Below, piece after piece: positions 1-5,943 of a stretch of 6,524 nucleotides of DNA. The notes beneath the pieces were generated by a model. The model did not search any database and was not told where the DNA came from. It worked only from the letters and a program-made list of their open reading frames with translations. Position 1 is the first letter of the stretch. Every line of letters begins with the position of its first letter. Location of the stretch: contig DMIT01000088.1 of the NCBI GenBank assembly GCA_003452275.1, positions 1-6,524 of the forward strand. The letters run 5' to 3'. The position numbers and the translations under genes were made by a program. Source of the DNA: Rhodospirillaceae bacterium (GTDB lineage: Bacteria > Pseudomonadota > Alphaproteobacteria > Micavibrionales > Micavibrionaceae).

Positions 1-1248
1 GGACTCATTTATAGGGGGTGTCTCATCACCAATATCGTGAAAGACGAAATGCCAAATATCTGTCGCCTTATCTTGCTTAATGTCTTCGATATCTAATTGC
101 GCTATCTCAGATGCTCGCGCCCCAGTGTATAATGCAATTAACCAGCCCCAGTGAAGGTAAGGAGCCCTATAGAGAAATTCACCCGATCTAAACTCATCAA
201 TTCCAAATATATCTCTTAGATTTTGATCATCAAACGGTAATGCGTCAATTTGACTACGTCTAATACTTTTAGGTGTTGATCTATACCCCTTAAATAAATT
301 CATATAATCATCATCATTAATATGCTTTACTTGGACTGCCCAATTTATAAATCCAACACAAATACTTAAATGCCCATCAAGCGTGCTCAAAGAAATTGCT
401 TTGTCAGTATTTTGTATAGCTTTATCTATAAAATCATGAAATTTGGTACATCCGTTGTAAATTTTCTTTTGTCTATTAACGGGAAAAAATTTCATTTTTT
501 CGAGAAAATTATTTTTTATAAGTTCAGCATTAATATCTTCAGTTAATGGATCGTGGAGTGCATCAACAAGCAACCCAATAACAAACTTGTATTCTCCAAG
601 AGTGAAATCAGTAATTTCACCTTTTTTCTTTTGTAAGTAGCTATTTAATACCTCAGAAAGGGGCTTCTTAGGTTTAGTTTTAGCACTTGTAGAAACAGAG
701 GGTGTGACTGTGGGTAAATTGCTTGAGTTAACAGCTTGCCCACCGAAAGAACTATTATTCTGTGATTGATTGCCCCCACTAATCAATAGATTATTACTTT
801 TTTCAATGGCCTTTTTTCTAAGAAATTCCTGCGTATCTCCTGATGTTGATGATGTAAAATACTCCAAAGCTTTTTTTTCAAAGTCATCAAGATTAGATAC
901 CCATTCTATCTCCTCGTAATATTCATGCTCTGGATGAAAAAGAGTCGACATTTCCATGAAGACACCTTTCCCTATTCTTCTCAAATCATCTTCCTCGTCC
1001 GTGGCATCATACAAATCTTCGATTTCTTGATTAGAAGCGAGTTGCTTTACTTTCTTGTTTTTTGGCTGCATCAAATCAATCCACCACTTTCTTGCTATCC
1101 TAAGGGCCTCCAAACGGTTGCCAGTGCGAGTTGAGCGACGAACCAAAGATTGGCGACGAGAAATTGCAACTGAGCTACTTGCAGGAAGTCGTAGCTGAAA
1201 GTAATAGATTCCATTTCTAAGGGTAAGATAAGACGGGGTTTTGTTCAC
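1..1248 (-). CDS. Tyrosine recombinase / phage-type integrase, 3' end cut by window edge
   Basis: Site-specific recombinase expected to integrate and excise a mobile element at the adjacent tRNA-Glu. The frame is open for 416 codons from a GTG at 1248 to the window edge. No ATG or TTG lies in frame between the upstream stop, inside the tRNA, and this GTG; its ribosome site is weak (a GAG about 9 bases before it). The N-terminus (YLTLRNGIYYFQLRLP, residues 7-22) looks like the domain that opens many proteobacterial integrases (DUF6538-like). Residues about 157-196 are a low-complexity Ser/Gly/Asn then Thr/Pro/Lys linker. A helical core-binding region follows, and the catalytic domain begins near 345. 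The motif LYTGARASEIAQL places the box I catalytic Arg at residue 378. The catalytic Lys, HxxR box and Tyr lie beyond the edge, so activity cannot be judged. The gene is markedly more AT-rich than the rest of the window, as expected of acquired DNA. Confidence 0.9.
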   Translation of the reverse strand, partial: MNKTPSYLTLRNGIYYFQLRLPASSSVAISRRQSLVRRSTRTGNRLEALRIARKWWIDLMQPKNKKVKQLASNQEIEDLYDATDEEDDLRRIGKGVFMEMSTLFHPEHEYYEEIEWVSNLDDFEKKALEYFTSSTSGDTQEFLRKKAIEKSNNLLISGGNQSQNNSSFGGQAVNSSNLPTVTPSVSTSAKTKPKKPLSEVLNSYLQKKKGEITDFTLGEYKFVIGLLVDALHDPLTEDINAELIKNNFLEKMKFFPVNRQKKIYNGCTKFHDFIDKAIQNTDKAISLSTLDGHLSICVGFINWAVQVKHINDDDYMNLFKGYRSTPKSIRRSQIDALPFDDQNLRDIFGIDEFRSGEFLYRAPYLHWGWLIALYTGARASEIAQLDIEDIKQDKATDIWHFVFHDIGDETPPINES

Positions 1249-1310
1249 AGCTTGTAACTCACTTGGTAAGCAATGAGTTTTTGAAGCCGAAAAAATCGAA
1301 AAACAAGCTA

Positions 1311-1337
1311 TTGATATATAATGGATTTTTAAGTCAA
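1311..1337 (-). promoter_or_regulatory. Candidate integrase promoter beside the tRNA 3' end
   Basis: On the minus strand a TTGACT (1332-1337) begins two bases after the tRNA CCA and is followed by the AT-rich TATATATCAA (1311-1320). No -10 hexamer sits at an ideal 16-18 bp spacing, so the exact boxes are uncertain. The 90-bp stretch between tRNA and integrase start (1249-1338) holds no gene and would also contain integrase arm sites. A direct repeat CGAAAAA occurs at 1288-1294 and 1297-1303. Confidence 0.3.
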
Positions 1338-1338
1338 A

Positions 1339-1365
1339 TGGCGTCCCCTACGGGATTCGAACCCG
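1339..1365 (-). other. Probable attachment-site half within tRNA-Glu 3' end
   Basis: Integrases of this kind usually recombine in the T arm and acceptor stem of a tRNA gene. An integrase gene starts about 90 bp from the 3' end of this tRNA in the same orientation, and the composition turns AT-rich at the tRNA boundary. The core is therefore expected inside this stretch. The exact crossover cannot be defined, because the matching direct repeat would lie beyond the left edge. Confidence 0.45.
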
Positions 1366-1414
1366 TGTCGCCTCCGTGAAAGGGAGGTGTCCTGGGCCTC
1401 TAGACGAAGGGGAC
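1339..1414 (-). tRNA. tRNA-Glu (anticodon UUC), CCA encoded
   Basis: A complete 76-base tRNA on the minus strand. The acceptor stem GTCCCCT pairs with AGGGGAC, with discriminator G and an encoded CCA at 1341-1339. The anticodon arm is CCTCC-CTTTCAC-GGAGG, giving anticodon TTC (Glu). The T arm is ACGGG-TTCGAAT-CCCGT. The D region CGTCTAGAGGCCCAGGACAC closely resembles the Escherichia coli tRNA-Glu. Nothing suggests a pseudogene. The 3' end faces the integrase gene, so the tRNA probably supplies one half of an attachment site and the element restores its 3' end. Confidence 0.97.
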
Positions 1415-1449
1415 GTTGTTAGAGCAACGTTGGCCGTTGGATAGGCGTG

Positions 1450-1479
1450 GTTATAGCTTTATTTTGAGGGATATTTCAA
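1450..1479 (-). promoter_or_regulatory. Promoter of tRNA-Glu
   Basis: On the minus strand, -35 TTGAAA (1474-1479) and -10 TATAAC (1450-1455) are separated by 18 bp. The sequence after the -10 box is GC-rich (CACGCC), a discriminator type common for stringently controlled stable RNA promoters. Transcription would start near 1443, leaving a leader of about 29 bases. That leader includes a 6-bp inverted repeat (ACGTTG/CAACGT, 1413-1430) touching the tRNA 5' end. Confidence 0.6.
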
Positions 1480-1499
1480 GAGGTTTTTTTGACTCTGGC

Positions 1500-1535
1500 A
1501 AAAAAAGTGTCGAAGCCTAAGGACTCCGACACTTT
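1500..1535 (-). terminator. Rho-independent terminator after the MFS transporter gene
   Basis: Read on the minus strand, AAAGTGTCG (1535-1527) pairs perfectly with CGACACTTT (1512-1504). An interrupted inner stem extends it towards a short loop, and the 3' side runs into a T tract ending at 1500. It lies 35 bases after the transporter stop codon and before the tRNA promoter, so it separates the two transcripts. Confidence 0.88.
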
Positions 1536-1570
1536 CAGAGGAGACAACAGTGGTAAAAAGAAGGGGTTAG

Positions 1571-3214
1571 CTAAGTTTCGTCATGGGAATCCTTATGGAA
1601 GAGGCCTCCGCCCGTGGTATCTTTGAGGAACAAGGCACCGATCACCACCGTCATCAGGGCGACGGCGATCGGGTACCACAACCCATGATAGATATTTCCG
1701 CTGGCCGCCACCATGGCGGTTGCAATTAACGGCAACATCCCGCCGAACCAGCCATTACCGATATGATATGGCAAAGACATGGAGGTGTAACGGATATTGG
1801 TCGGGAATAATTCCACCAGATAGGCGGCAATCGGCCCGTATACCATCGTCACGTACAACACCATGACGGTCAGGATGGCAATGGACAGGAACCAGTTGAT
1901 CCGGGCTTTATCGGCTTTTTCGGGGTAACCGGTTGCTTTCAAGGCGTCTTTATAGACGACCTCGTCGATTTTGCTGCCCTCTTCGGTTTCTGCGATGACC
2001 GTATCACCGATCGTCGTGACCACCACCTTGCCTGCGACTGGCGGGACGGTTTCGAAATTGAGACCGGATTTGGTCAGGAAATCTTTGACCTTATCGCATT
2101 TGGTAAACTGGGTGGTCGGCAACACGAAGATATGGAAGTTACAGTCAGAGGCCGCGACCGAGATTTTGACCTTTTGCTGATAAGATTCGAGCGCAGGGTT
2201 CACGGTATGGGTCAGAGCCGAGAAGAGCGGGAAGTAGGTCACGGCGCCAAGGATACATCCCAGCAGGATGATTTTAAGACGCCCGACCTTATCGGACAGG
2301 GCCCCGAAGAAGATAAAGAACGGTGTCGCGAGCAGCAACGCAGTCCCCACCAGAATATAGGCCGAGATGAAATCAACCTTCAGCGTGATGGTCAGGAAGA
2401 ACAGCGCATAGAATTGCCCCGTATACCAGATGACCCCCTGCCCCGCCGTTACACCCAGCAAGGACAGAAGAACATATTTATTATTGGGGTAACGCAGGAA
2501 ACTGTCGCGCAGAGGCGATTTGGAAGCCTTGCCTTCGGATTTGATGCGCTGGAAGACAGGCGATTCATTCAGTTTCAGACGGATATAAAGCGAGAAGAGC
2601 AGGAGCAGGATGGACACAAGGAATGGAATCCTCCATCCCCAGTCTTTGAAGGTCGCATCATCAATGAAGTAACGGCATAGGCCGATCACCAGAAGCGAGA
2701 GGAAAAATCCGCCGGTTGCTGTCGTTTGAATCCAGCTGGTCGCATAACCGCGGCGTCCGTCGGGCGCATGTTCGGCGACATAGGTCGCCGCGCCGCCATA
2801 TTCACCGCCCAGTGCCAGACCTTGCAGCAAGCGCAGGATCACCAGAATGACCGGTGCCCACCATCCGATGGTCGCATAGGTCGGCAATAAACCGACGGCG
2901 GCGGTCGAAACCCCCATCACCAGAATTGTGACAAGAAAAGTATATTTCCGCCCCAGCATATCCCCCAGCCGCCCGAAGACCAGAGCCCCGAACGGGCGCA
3001 CGATAAAGCCTGCGGCATAGGTGGCAAAAGCGGAAAGAAGCGCCGCCGTTTCATTGCCCGGAGGAAAAAACAGCGCCGCGAAAAACGGTGCCAGCGTTGC
3101 GTACAGATAAAAATCATACCATTCGAAGACCGTCCCCAGCGACGAGGCAAATATTACCTTTCGTTCTTCTTTGCGGGTGACGACGGGGATATCAGTATTC
3201 GATGCAGTGGTCAT
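1571..3214 (-). CDS. MFS transporter, metabolite:H+ symporter (MHS) family
   Basis: Inner-membrane secondary transporter expected to couple uptake of a small organic acid or zwitterion to protons; the substrate cannot be told from sequence. The ATG at 3214 is chosen because AGGAGAG sits just upstream; an ATG 13 codons earlier lacks a ribosome site. The protein has 547 residues. TM1 carries FEWYDFYLY (30-38), typical of ProP/KgtP/ShiA relatives. The first cytoplasmic loop has the MFS motif A, GRLGDMLGRK (81-90), and RLLQGLALGGEYGGA follows at 128-142. The second half has the related GALSDKVGR (304-312). Between TM helices of the C-terminal half, residues about 336-438 form a hydrophilic, mostly extracytoplasmic insertion with Cys358 and Cys373, making the protein about 100 residues longer than ProP-like members. 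Such insertions occur in a subgroup of proteobacterial MHS proteins, from memory. The gene appears monocistronic. Confidence 0.93.
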   Translation of the reverse strand: MTTASNTDIPVVTRKEERKVIFASSLGTVFEWYDFYLYATLAPFFAALFFPPGNETAALLSAFATYAAGFIVRPFGALVFGRLGDMLGRKYTFLVTILVMGVSTAAVGLLPTYATIGWWAPVILVILRLLQGLALGGEYGGAATYVAEHAPDGRRGYATSWIQTTATGGFFLSLLVIGLCRYFIDDATFKDWGWRIPFLVSILLLLFSLYIRLKLNESPVFQRIKSEGKASKSPLRDSFLRYPNNKYVLLSLLGVTAGQGVIWYTGQFYALFFLTITLKVDFISAYILVGTALLLATPFFIFFGALSDKVGRLKIILLGCILGAVTYFPLFSALTHTVNPALESYQQKVKISVAASDCNFHIFVLPTTQFTKCDKVKDFLTKSGLNFETVPPVAGKVVVTTIGDTVIAETEEGSKIDEVVYKDALKATGYPEKADKARINWFLSIAILTVMVLYVTMVYGPIAAYLVELFPTNIRYTSMSLPYHIGNGWFGGMLPLIATAMVAASGNIYHGLWYPIAVALMTVVIGALFLKDTTGGGLFHKDSHDET

Positions 3215-3224
3215 GCGGCTCTCC

Positions 3225-3252
3225 TGATAGATTTGATAACTAATGTCTATCA
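3225..3252 (-). promoter_or_regulatory. Inverted repeat in the transporter leader, next to the ribosome site
   Basis: TGATAGA (3225-3231) and TCTATCA (3246-3252) are perfect 7-bp arms around a 14-bp spacer. They lie directly upstream of the AGGAG ribosome site of the transporter. This could be a repressor operator or an mRNA stem that tunes translation; chance is possible. No convincing -35/-10 pair was found in the remaining upstream sequence up to 3340. Confidence 0.3.
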
Positions 3253-3334
3253 TTCTAGGCCGATGCGTATCGAAATTGCTATGCGCAACGCAACAAATCA
3301 GGCCGAATTCATTTCGGATTTTATCTAATTTTAG

Positions 3335-3359
3335 AAAATCAGAAGTCAGTCGGACTTCT
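3335..3359 (-). terminator. Probable terminator of the SirB1-type gene
   Basis: On the minus strand, AGAAGTC (3359-3353) and GACTTCT (3347-3341) form a 7-bp stem with a 5-base loop, followed by GATTTT. The stem begins inside the stop codon of the upstream gene. The stem is short and the T run modest, so termination may be partial. Confidence 0.5.
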
Positions 3360-4222
3360 TAAAGACGGTTTTCAAGTGTCCGCAAAAGGATCTGGGCATC
3401 ATATTTATCGCGCGGGTCGGTGACGACCGCCAGATAATCGCGGATCGACTGGATCGCCTCGTCGGTTTGATTGAGACGGGCTTTCAGTACGCCGTCATCC
3501 AGTAACAAACGATATTCATGCGGTGCAAATGACCGCATGATCGTTACCGTTTCCAGCGCGTCTTCGTAATGCTCGGTTTCAATCTGGCGATATTTGATGT
3601 TGTTCTGAAGCCGGAGGAGGATTTCGCGGTTGCTTGCCTCTTGATAAAAACTGGATGATAATTCGGCGTCTGCGCCCAGCGCGCGTTTAATCAGACTGCG
3701 CAAATCCGCGGCCTGTAAAATTTTGAAATGGTCGAACGGGTCGCACATCACGCGTTGACCGTCGGTTTCATAACGGATCAGGAAATGCCCGGGAAAATTC
3801 AAACCCTTTAAATCCCAGCCCTGCGCGCGCCCGACTTCCAGCGCCAGAATGGCCAGGGAAATCGGCAAGCCCTTGCGGCGATCAATAACCTCGATCAAAT
3901 CGGCATTGCGCAAATCGTTATAGGTCTGGTTGTCGCCTTCATATCCGTATTTGTCGCAGATAATATGTTTGGTGGCGGCAACGCGCGTTTCGCAATTATC
4001 GACCGCGCCCGCCGCTAATAATTCAGCATGACGCTCGCCGACTTCGTCGGACATTTTCTGTATATGGTGACTGTAGGATTCAAGCCCGCGTCCGACATGC
4101 GCCAACTCTGCCAGCAACAATGCCGTTCGCGATAAAGGAATATCATCGTCCGAGAACGCTCCCATGCGGACAAGGGCATCATGGATTGCGTTGGATGGAA
4201 CGTCACGGGAAGCAGGAGGCAT
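3359..4222 (-). CDS. SirB1-family protein: transglutaminase-like domain with C-terminal TPR-like region
   Basis: Member of the SirB1/Transglut_core2 group, whose biochemical role is not established. The 287-residue protein carries the family signatures in order: an N-terminal helical region; RRKGLPISLAILALEVGR (115-132), where Ser122 occupies the position of the transglutaminase cysteine; NFPGHFLIRY (142-151) with His146; and CDPFD (160-164) with Asp161. The fold is thus that of a papain/transglutaminase relative with Ser in place of Cys, so classic transglutaminase or protease activity is doubtful. Residues about 195-287 are helical, with a pattern suggesting tetratricopeptide repeats, usually protein-binding. 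No signal peptide is seen, so it is probably cytoplasmic. It begins 14 bp after the stop of the BON lipoprotein gene with a modest GGAACAGG ribosome site, so the two are probably co-transcribed. The ATG at 4222 could be replaced by Met20, but the spacing favours the first. Confidence 0.88.
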   Translation of the reverse strand: MPPASRDVPSNAIHDALVRMGAFSDDDIPLSRTALLLAELAHVGRGLESYSHHIQKMSDEVGERHAELLAAGAVDNCETRVAATKHIICDKYGYEGDNQTYNDLRNADLIEVIDRRKGLPISLAILALEVGRAQGWDLKGLNFPGHFLIRYETDGQRVMCDPFDHFKILQAADLRSLIKRALGADAELSSSFYQEASNREILLRLQNNIKYRQIETEHYEDALETVTIMRSFAPHEYRLLLDDGVLKARLNQTDEAIQSIRDYLAVVTDPRDKYDAQILLRTLENRL

Positions 4223-4236
4223 TTCAACCTGTTCCG

Positions 4237-5022
4237 TTACGGTGGCAGAACTTCGGACTGCACACTGGATGGATTGGCGCTACCGGATGCTGGGGGAACA
4301 TAGGTCTGCGTGGTCATATCATCGGTGGATAATGGCACAGGCTCGCTGGTGACCGTTCCCACCGGCGCGCCGGAATAAGTCGAACTGGATGTCTTGTTAT
4401 TGGTGCCGCTGGTCTGTGTCGGGCCGATGTCAGCATCATATCCGGCCAGTTTGACGTAGGAAATCACTTCCTTGACGCCCTTGATACGGCGCGCGATGCC
4501 GATGGTGCGGTCAAGTTCCTGCTGATCTTGTGCAACCCCCATCAGGTAAACAGTCCCCTGCACCACCTCGATGGAATAATTGATGGACTGCACATATTTC
4601 TCGAACGTCAGGCGGGTACGCAACTGCCCCGCGATCCATGTATCCTGCGCATAACTGCCGAACGAGCTGGAATTGCCGATGCGAATTTCATTGATAACCT
4701 GTTTGACGCCTTTTGGCTGCCAGGCCAGACGAATGGCTTCGACACGGTCTTCGGGGTTTTGCACAACCCCGGTCACCAGAACGCGACCCTGATTGACCGT
4801 CAGGTTCAGCTTGCCGAATATGTCCGTACTGCGTTTAAACCATAAATCGCTGATCTTGATCCGAATGGCTTCGTCTTTGATCGACGTCTGCAATCCTCCT
4901 TCCTTGGCGGCACTGACGCCAAGAGCCGCACCGGCCCCGACCGCAGCTCCCATACATCCCGTTAACAAAAGGGATGATGCACACAGGGACAAAAGCAATT
5001 TCGATTTATGATTGACCAGCAT
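4237..5022 (-). CDS. BON-domain lipoprotein, YraP/DolP-like
   Basis: Predicted envelope lipoprotein with two BON domains, a fold that binds phospholipid; the relative DolP (YraP) supports outer-membrane integrity. The ATG at 5022 is chosen over an in-frame TTG at 5037 because GAGCGAG sits six bases before it. This gives 261 residues with a compact signal peptide: Lys-containing start, hydrophobic LLLSLCASSLLL, then the lipobox LTGC with Cys23 as the lipidated residue. Position +2 is Met, not Asp, which favours outer-membrane sorting. A small Gly/Ala stretch follows. BON1 is about residues 45-116 (NQGRVLVTGVV is its core) and BON2 about 122-190 (VQGTVYLMGVA). The last about 70 residues are Ser/Thr/Pro-rich and probably disordered, an extension DolP lacks. 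It sits between yraN and the SirB1-type gene; in enteric bacteria yraN and yraP are also close together. Confidence 0.9.
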   Translation of the reverse strand: MLVNHKSKLLLSLCASSLLLTGCMGAAVGAGAALGVSAAKEGGLQTSIKDEAIRIKISDLWFKRSTDIFGKLNLTVNQGRVLVTGVVQNPEDRVEAIRLAWQPKGVKQVINEIRIGNSSSFGSYAQDTWIAGQLRTRLTFEKYVQSINYSIEVVQGTVYLMGVAQDQQELDRTIGIARRIKGVKEVISYVKLAGYDADIGPTQTSGTNNKTSSSTYSGAPVGTVTSEPVPLSTDDMTTQTYVPPASGSANPSSVQSEVLPP

Positions 5023-5053
5023 GGAATACTCGCTCAATAAATGTGATACAGAT

Positions 5054-5083
5054 AGAATATGATTCAGAACGAATCACAGTGAA
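5054..5083 (-). promoter_or_regulatory. Candidate promoter of the BON lipoprotein gene with a palindrome in the spacer
   Basis: On the minus strand, TTCACT (5078-5083) and TATTCT (5054-5059) are 18 bp apart, each matching four of six consensus positions. The spacer holds a perfect inverted repeat, TGATTC (5060-5065) and GAATCA (5071-5076) around five bases. That is a natural position for a regulator, but the boxes are weak and yraN lies only about 10 bases upstream, so read-through from yraN is equally possible. Confidence 0.35.
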
Positions 5084-5094
5084 TAACTCCCCCA

Positions 5095-5469
5095 TTATGT
5101 AGGGTTCAACCAAGCATTGTCCAGATGTCTTACGCAAAAACCGCTGACCGCAATCGCATCAAAACGCGGAAAAAGCGCAGAAAATCGTGAGCGGGATGCC
5201 ATAAAATGTTCCGCCGCCCTCGCAATCCTGCGCTGGGAACGGGGCGTAATTGCGTAAAATCCACTCTCGCTATCAGCCCTTAACTTGACCTCGACAAAAG
5301 CCAGAACATCCCCGCGTCTGGCAATAATATCAATCTCCCCCACCGGCGTTTTATACCTCCACGCCACAATGCGATATCCTTTGACCACCAGATACGCCAT
5401 CGCATAAATTTCCGCGATCATTCCGCGAAGATAATTTGTACGTTTGAGTGAAGGAGGCAGTTTAGGCAT
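5095..5469 (-). CDS. yraN: YraN family (UPF0102) endonuclease-like protein
   Basis: Small cytoplasmic protein of the widely conserved YraN/UPF0102 family, which has a PD-(D/E)XK nuclease-like core; its substrate is not established, although Holliday-junction-resolvase-like roles have been proposed. At 124 residues the length is typical. RGMIAEIYAMAYL (15-27) carries the conserved early Glu20. GEIDIIARRGD (44-54) carries Asp47 and AFVEVKLR (57-64) carries Glu60 and Lys62, completing the D...ExK metal-binding set, so nothing essential is missing. The C-terminal half is basic (PRSQRRIARAAEHF), consistent with nucleic-acid contact. The ATG at 5469 has only a weak ribosome site. It precedes the BON lipoprotein gene by 72 bp with no terminator between. 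Upstream lies the repeat-rich gap, so the promoter must be in or near it. Confidence 0.93.
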   Translation of the reverse strand: MPKLPPSLKRTNYLRGMIAEIYAMAYLVVKGYRIVAWRYKTPVGEIDIIARRGDVLAFVEVKLRADSESGFYAITPRSQRRIARAAEHFMASRSRFSALFPRFDAIAVSGFCVRHLDNAWLNPT

Positions 5470-5527
5470 ATCCCATGTTACCCAAGATCATTTCTCTATT
5501 CTAGGAAAATATTGGCAAGAAGGTTTA

Positions 5528-5556
5528 ACTACAGAGGGCGCAGAGACCGCAGAGGA
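5528..5556. repeat. Degenerate CAGAG short tandem array
   Basis: Three imperfect units of about 9-10 bases, ACAGAGG, GCAGAGA and GCAGAGG, follow TTAACT. Arrays of this style (variants of CACAGAGRNACAGAG) are recurrent intergenic sequences in bacteria. The units are too short and irregular for a CRISPR. Confidence 0.5.
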
Positions 5557-5596
5557 AAAGACAGGGATGTCTTTTTTAGTCAACTCAAATCAGAAA

Positions 5597-5665
5597 CCGT
5601 CATTCTGGCGCAAGCCAGAATCTCTCTGAATTCAAGCGAGATTGCGGCTTTCGCCGCAATGACGG
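5597..5665. repeat. Inverted pair of REP-like hairpins (BIME-like unit)
   Basis: Two 28-base units face each other across 13 bases. The left (5597-5624) contains ATTCTGGC-GCAA-GCCAGAAT. The right (5638-5665) contains ATTGCGGC-TTTC-GCCGCAAT. The reverse complement of the right unit matches the left at 23 of 28 positions. Four of the five differences form two compensatory base-pair changes in the stem, and the fifth is in the loop, so both hairpins stay perfect. The spacer includes the palindrome TGAATTCA. The layout is that of a bacterial interspersed mosaic element. Confidence 0.75.
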
Positions 5666-5692
5666 TGTGTTTAAGGAGGCGTCACAAAAACG

Positions 5693-5721
5693 CTTCGTAA
5701 CTTCGTATCTTCGCGTAAAAA
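5693..5721. repeat. CTTCG-rich direct repeat, copy 1
   Basis: A 29-base stretch matching 5936-5964 at 26 of 29 positions in the same orientation. Both end in CTTCGCGTAAAAA. Internal CTTCG units recur every 8-9 bases. Confidence 0.65.
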
Positions 5722-5782
5722 TTTAGGGAAAGAATTTGCTGCCTTGCCGGCTCACCCTTTTCAGGATGATCTTGTCATGTTT

Positions 5783-5820
5783 CACCACAAAGACTCAAAG
5801 CACACAAAGAATCACAAAGA
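5783..5820. repeat. Degenerate CACAAAG short tandem array
   Basis: Four imperfect units (CACAAAG, CTCAAAG, CACAAAG, CACAAAG) spaced about 9-11 bases apart. In reverse complement it resembles the CTTCG blocks (CTTTGTG against CTTCGTG), so these may be diverged, oppositely oriented members of one repeat family. Confidence 0.55.
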
Positions 5821-5943
5821 TTTTTTATTCCATCCCGCGCCCTCTCTCCTGTCATGGCGAGGAGGCGTGGCCGATGGGGCAATCTATCTGTTATCAAGAA
5901 AAGATTTTTCATGTTTTCTTAGAATAATAAAAAATCTTCGTGA
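5812..5943. repeat. Imperfect inverted repeat with 18-bp arms around a 96-bp core
   Basis: The left arm 5812-5829 and the reverse complement of 5926-5943 match at 17 of 18 positions (TCAC(A/G)AAGATTTTTTATT). The core carries a GTCATGGCGAGGAGG-style block. This could be a small non-autonomous element or two opposed repeat copies. No target-site duplication was identified. Confidence 0.5.
5851..5885. repeat. GTCAT-GCGAGGAGG...GGGGCAATCT dispersed-type repeat
   Basis: The block begins GTCATGGCGAGGAGGCGTGG and ends GGGGCAATCT. It resembles the familiar bacterial intergenic repeat GTCATTGCGAGGAGCG...GCAATC, recognised from memory. One copy is seen in the window. Confidence 0.45.

Noticed and set aside
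925..1134. A 69-codon plus-strand frame
   Set aside because: It is a shadow of the integrase gene, which reads continuously on the other strand.
2132..2680. A 182-codon plus-strand reading frame inside the transporter gene
   Set aside because: It is entirely antisense to a well-supported MFS gene. Its translation is very rich in Arg, Glu, Asp and Gln, as expected from reading hydrophobic codons backwards, and it has no recognisable motif.
3215..3253. Upstream ATG extending the transporter by 13 residues
   Set aside because: There is no ribosome site before it, whereas the ATG at 3214 has a strong AGGAG. The extra residues run through the leader with the inverted repeat.
4528..4845. A 105-codon plus-strand reading frame
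   Set aside because: It is antisense to the BON lipoprotein and has no family features.
5023..5037. TTG start extending the BON lipoprotein by five residues
   Set aside because: It lacks a ribosome site and lengthens the signal peptide's charged region needlessly. The ATG at 5022 has GAGCGAG correctly spaced.
5525..5820. CRISPR array
   Set aside because: The short repeats are degenerate, of different kinds and unevenly spaced, with no unique spacers of regular length and no cas gene in view.
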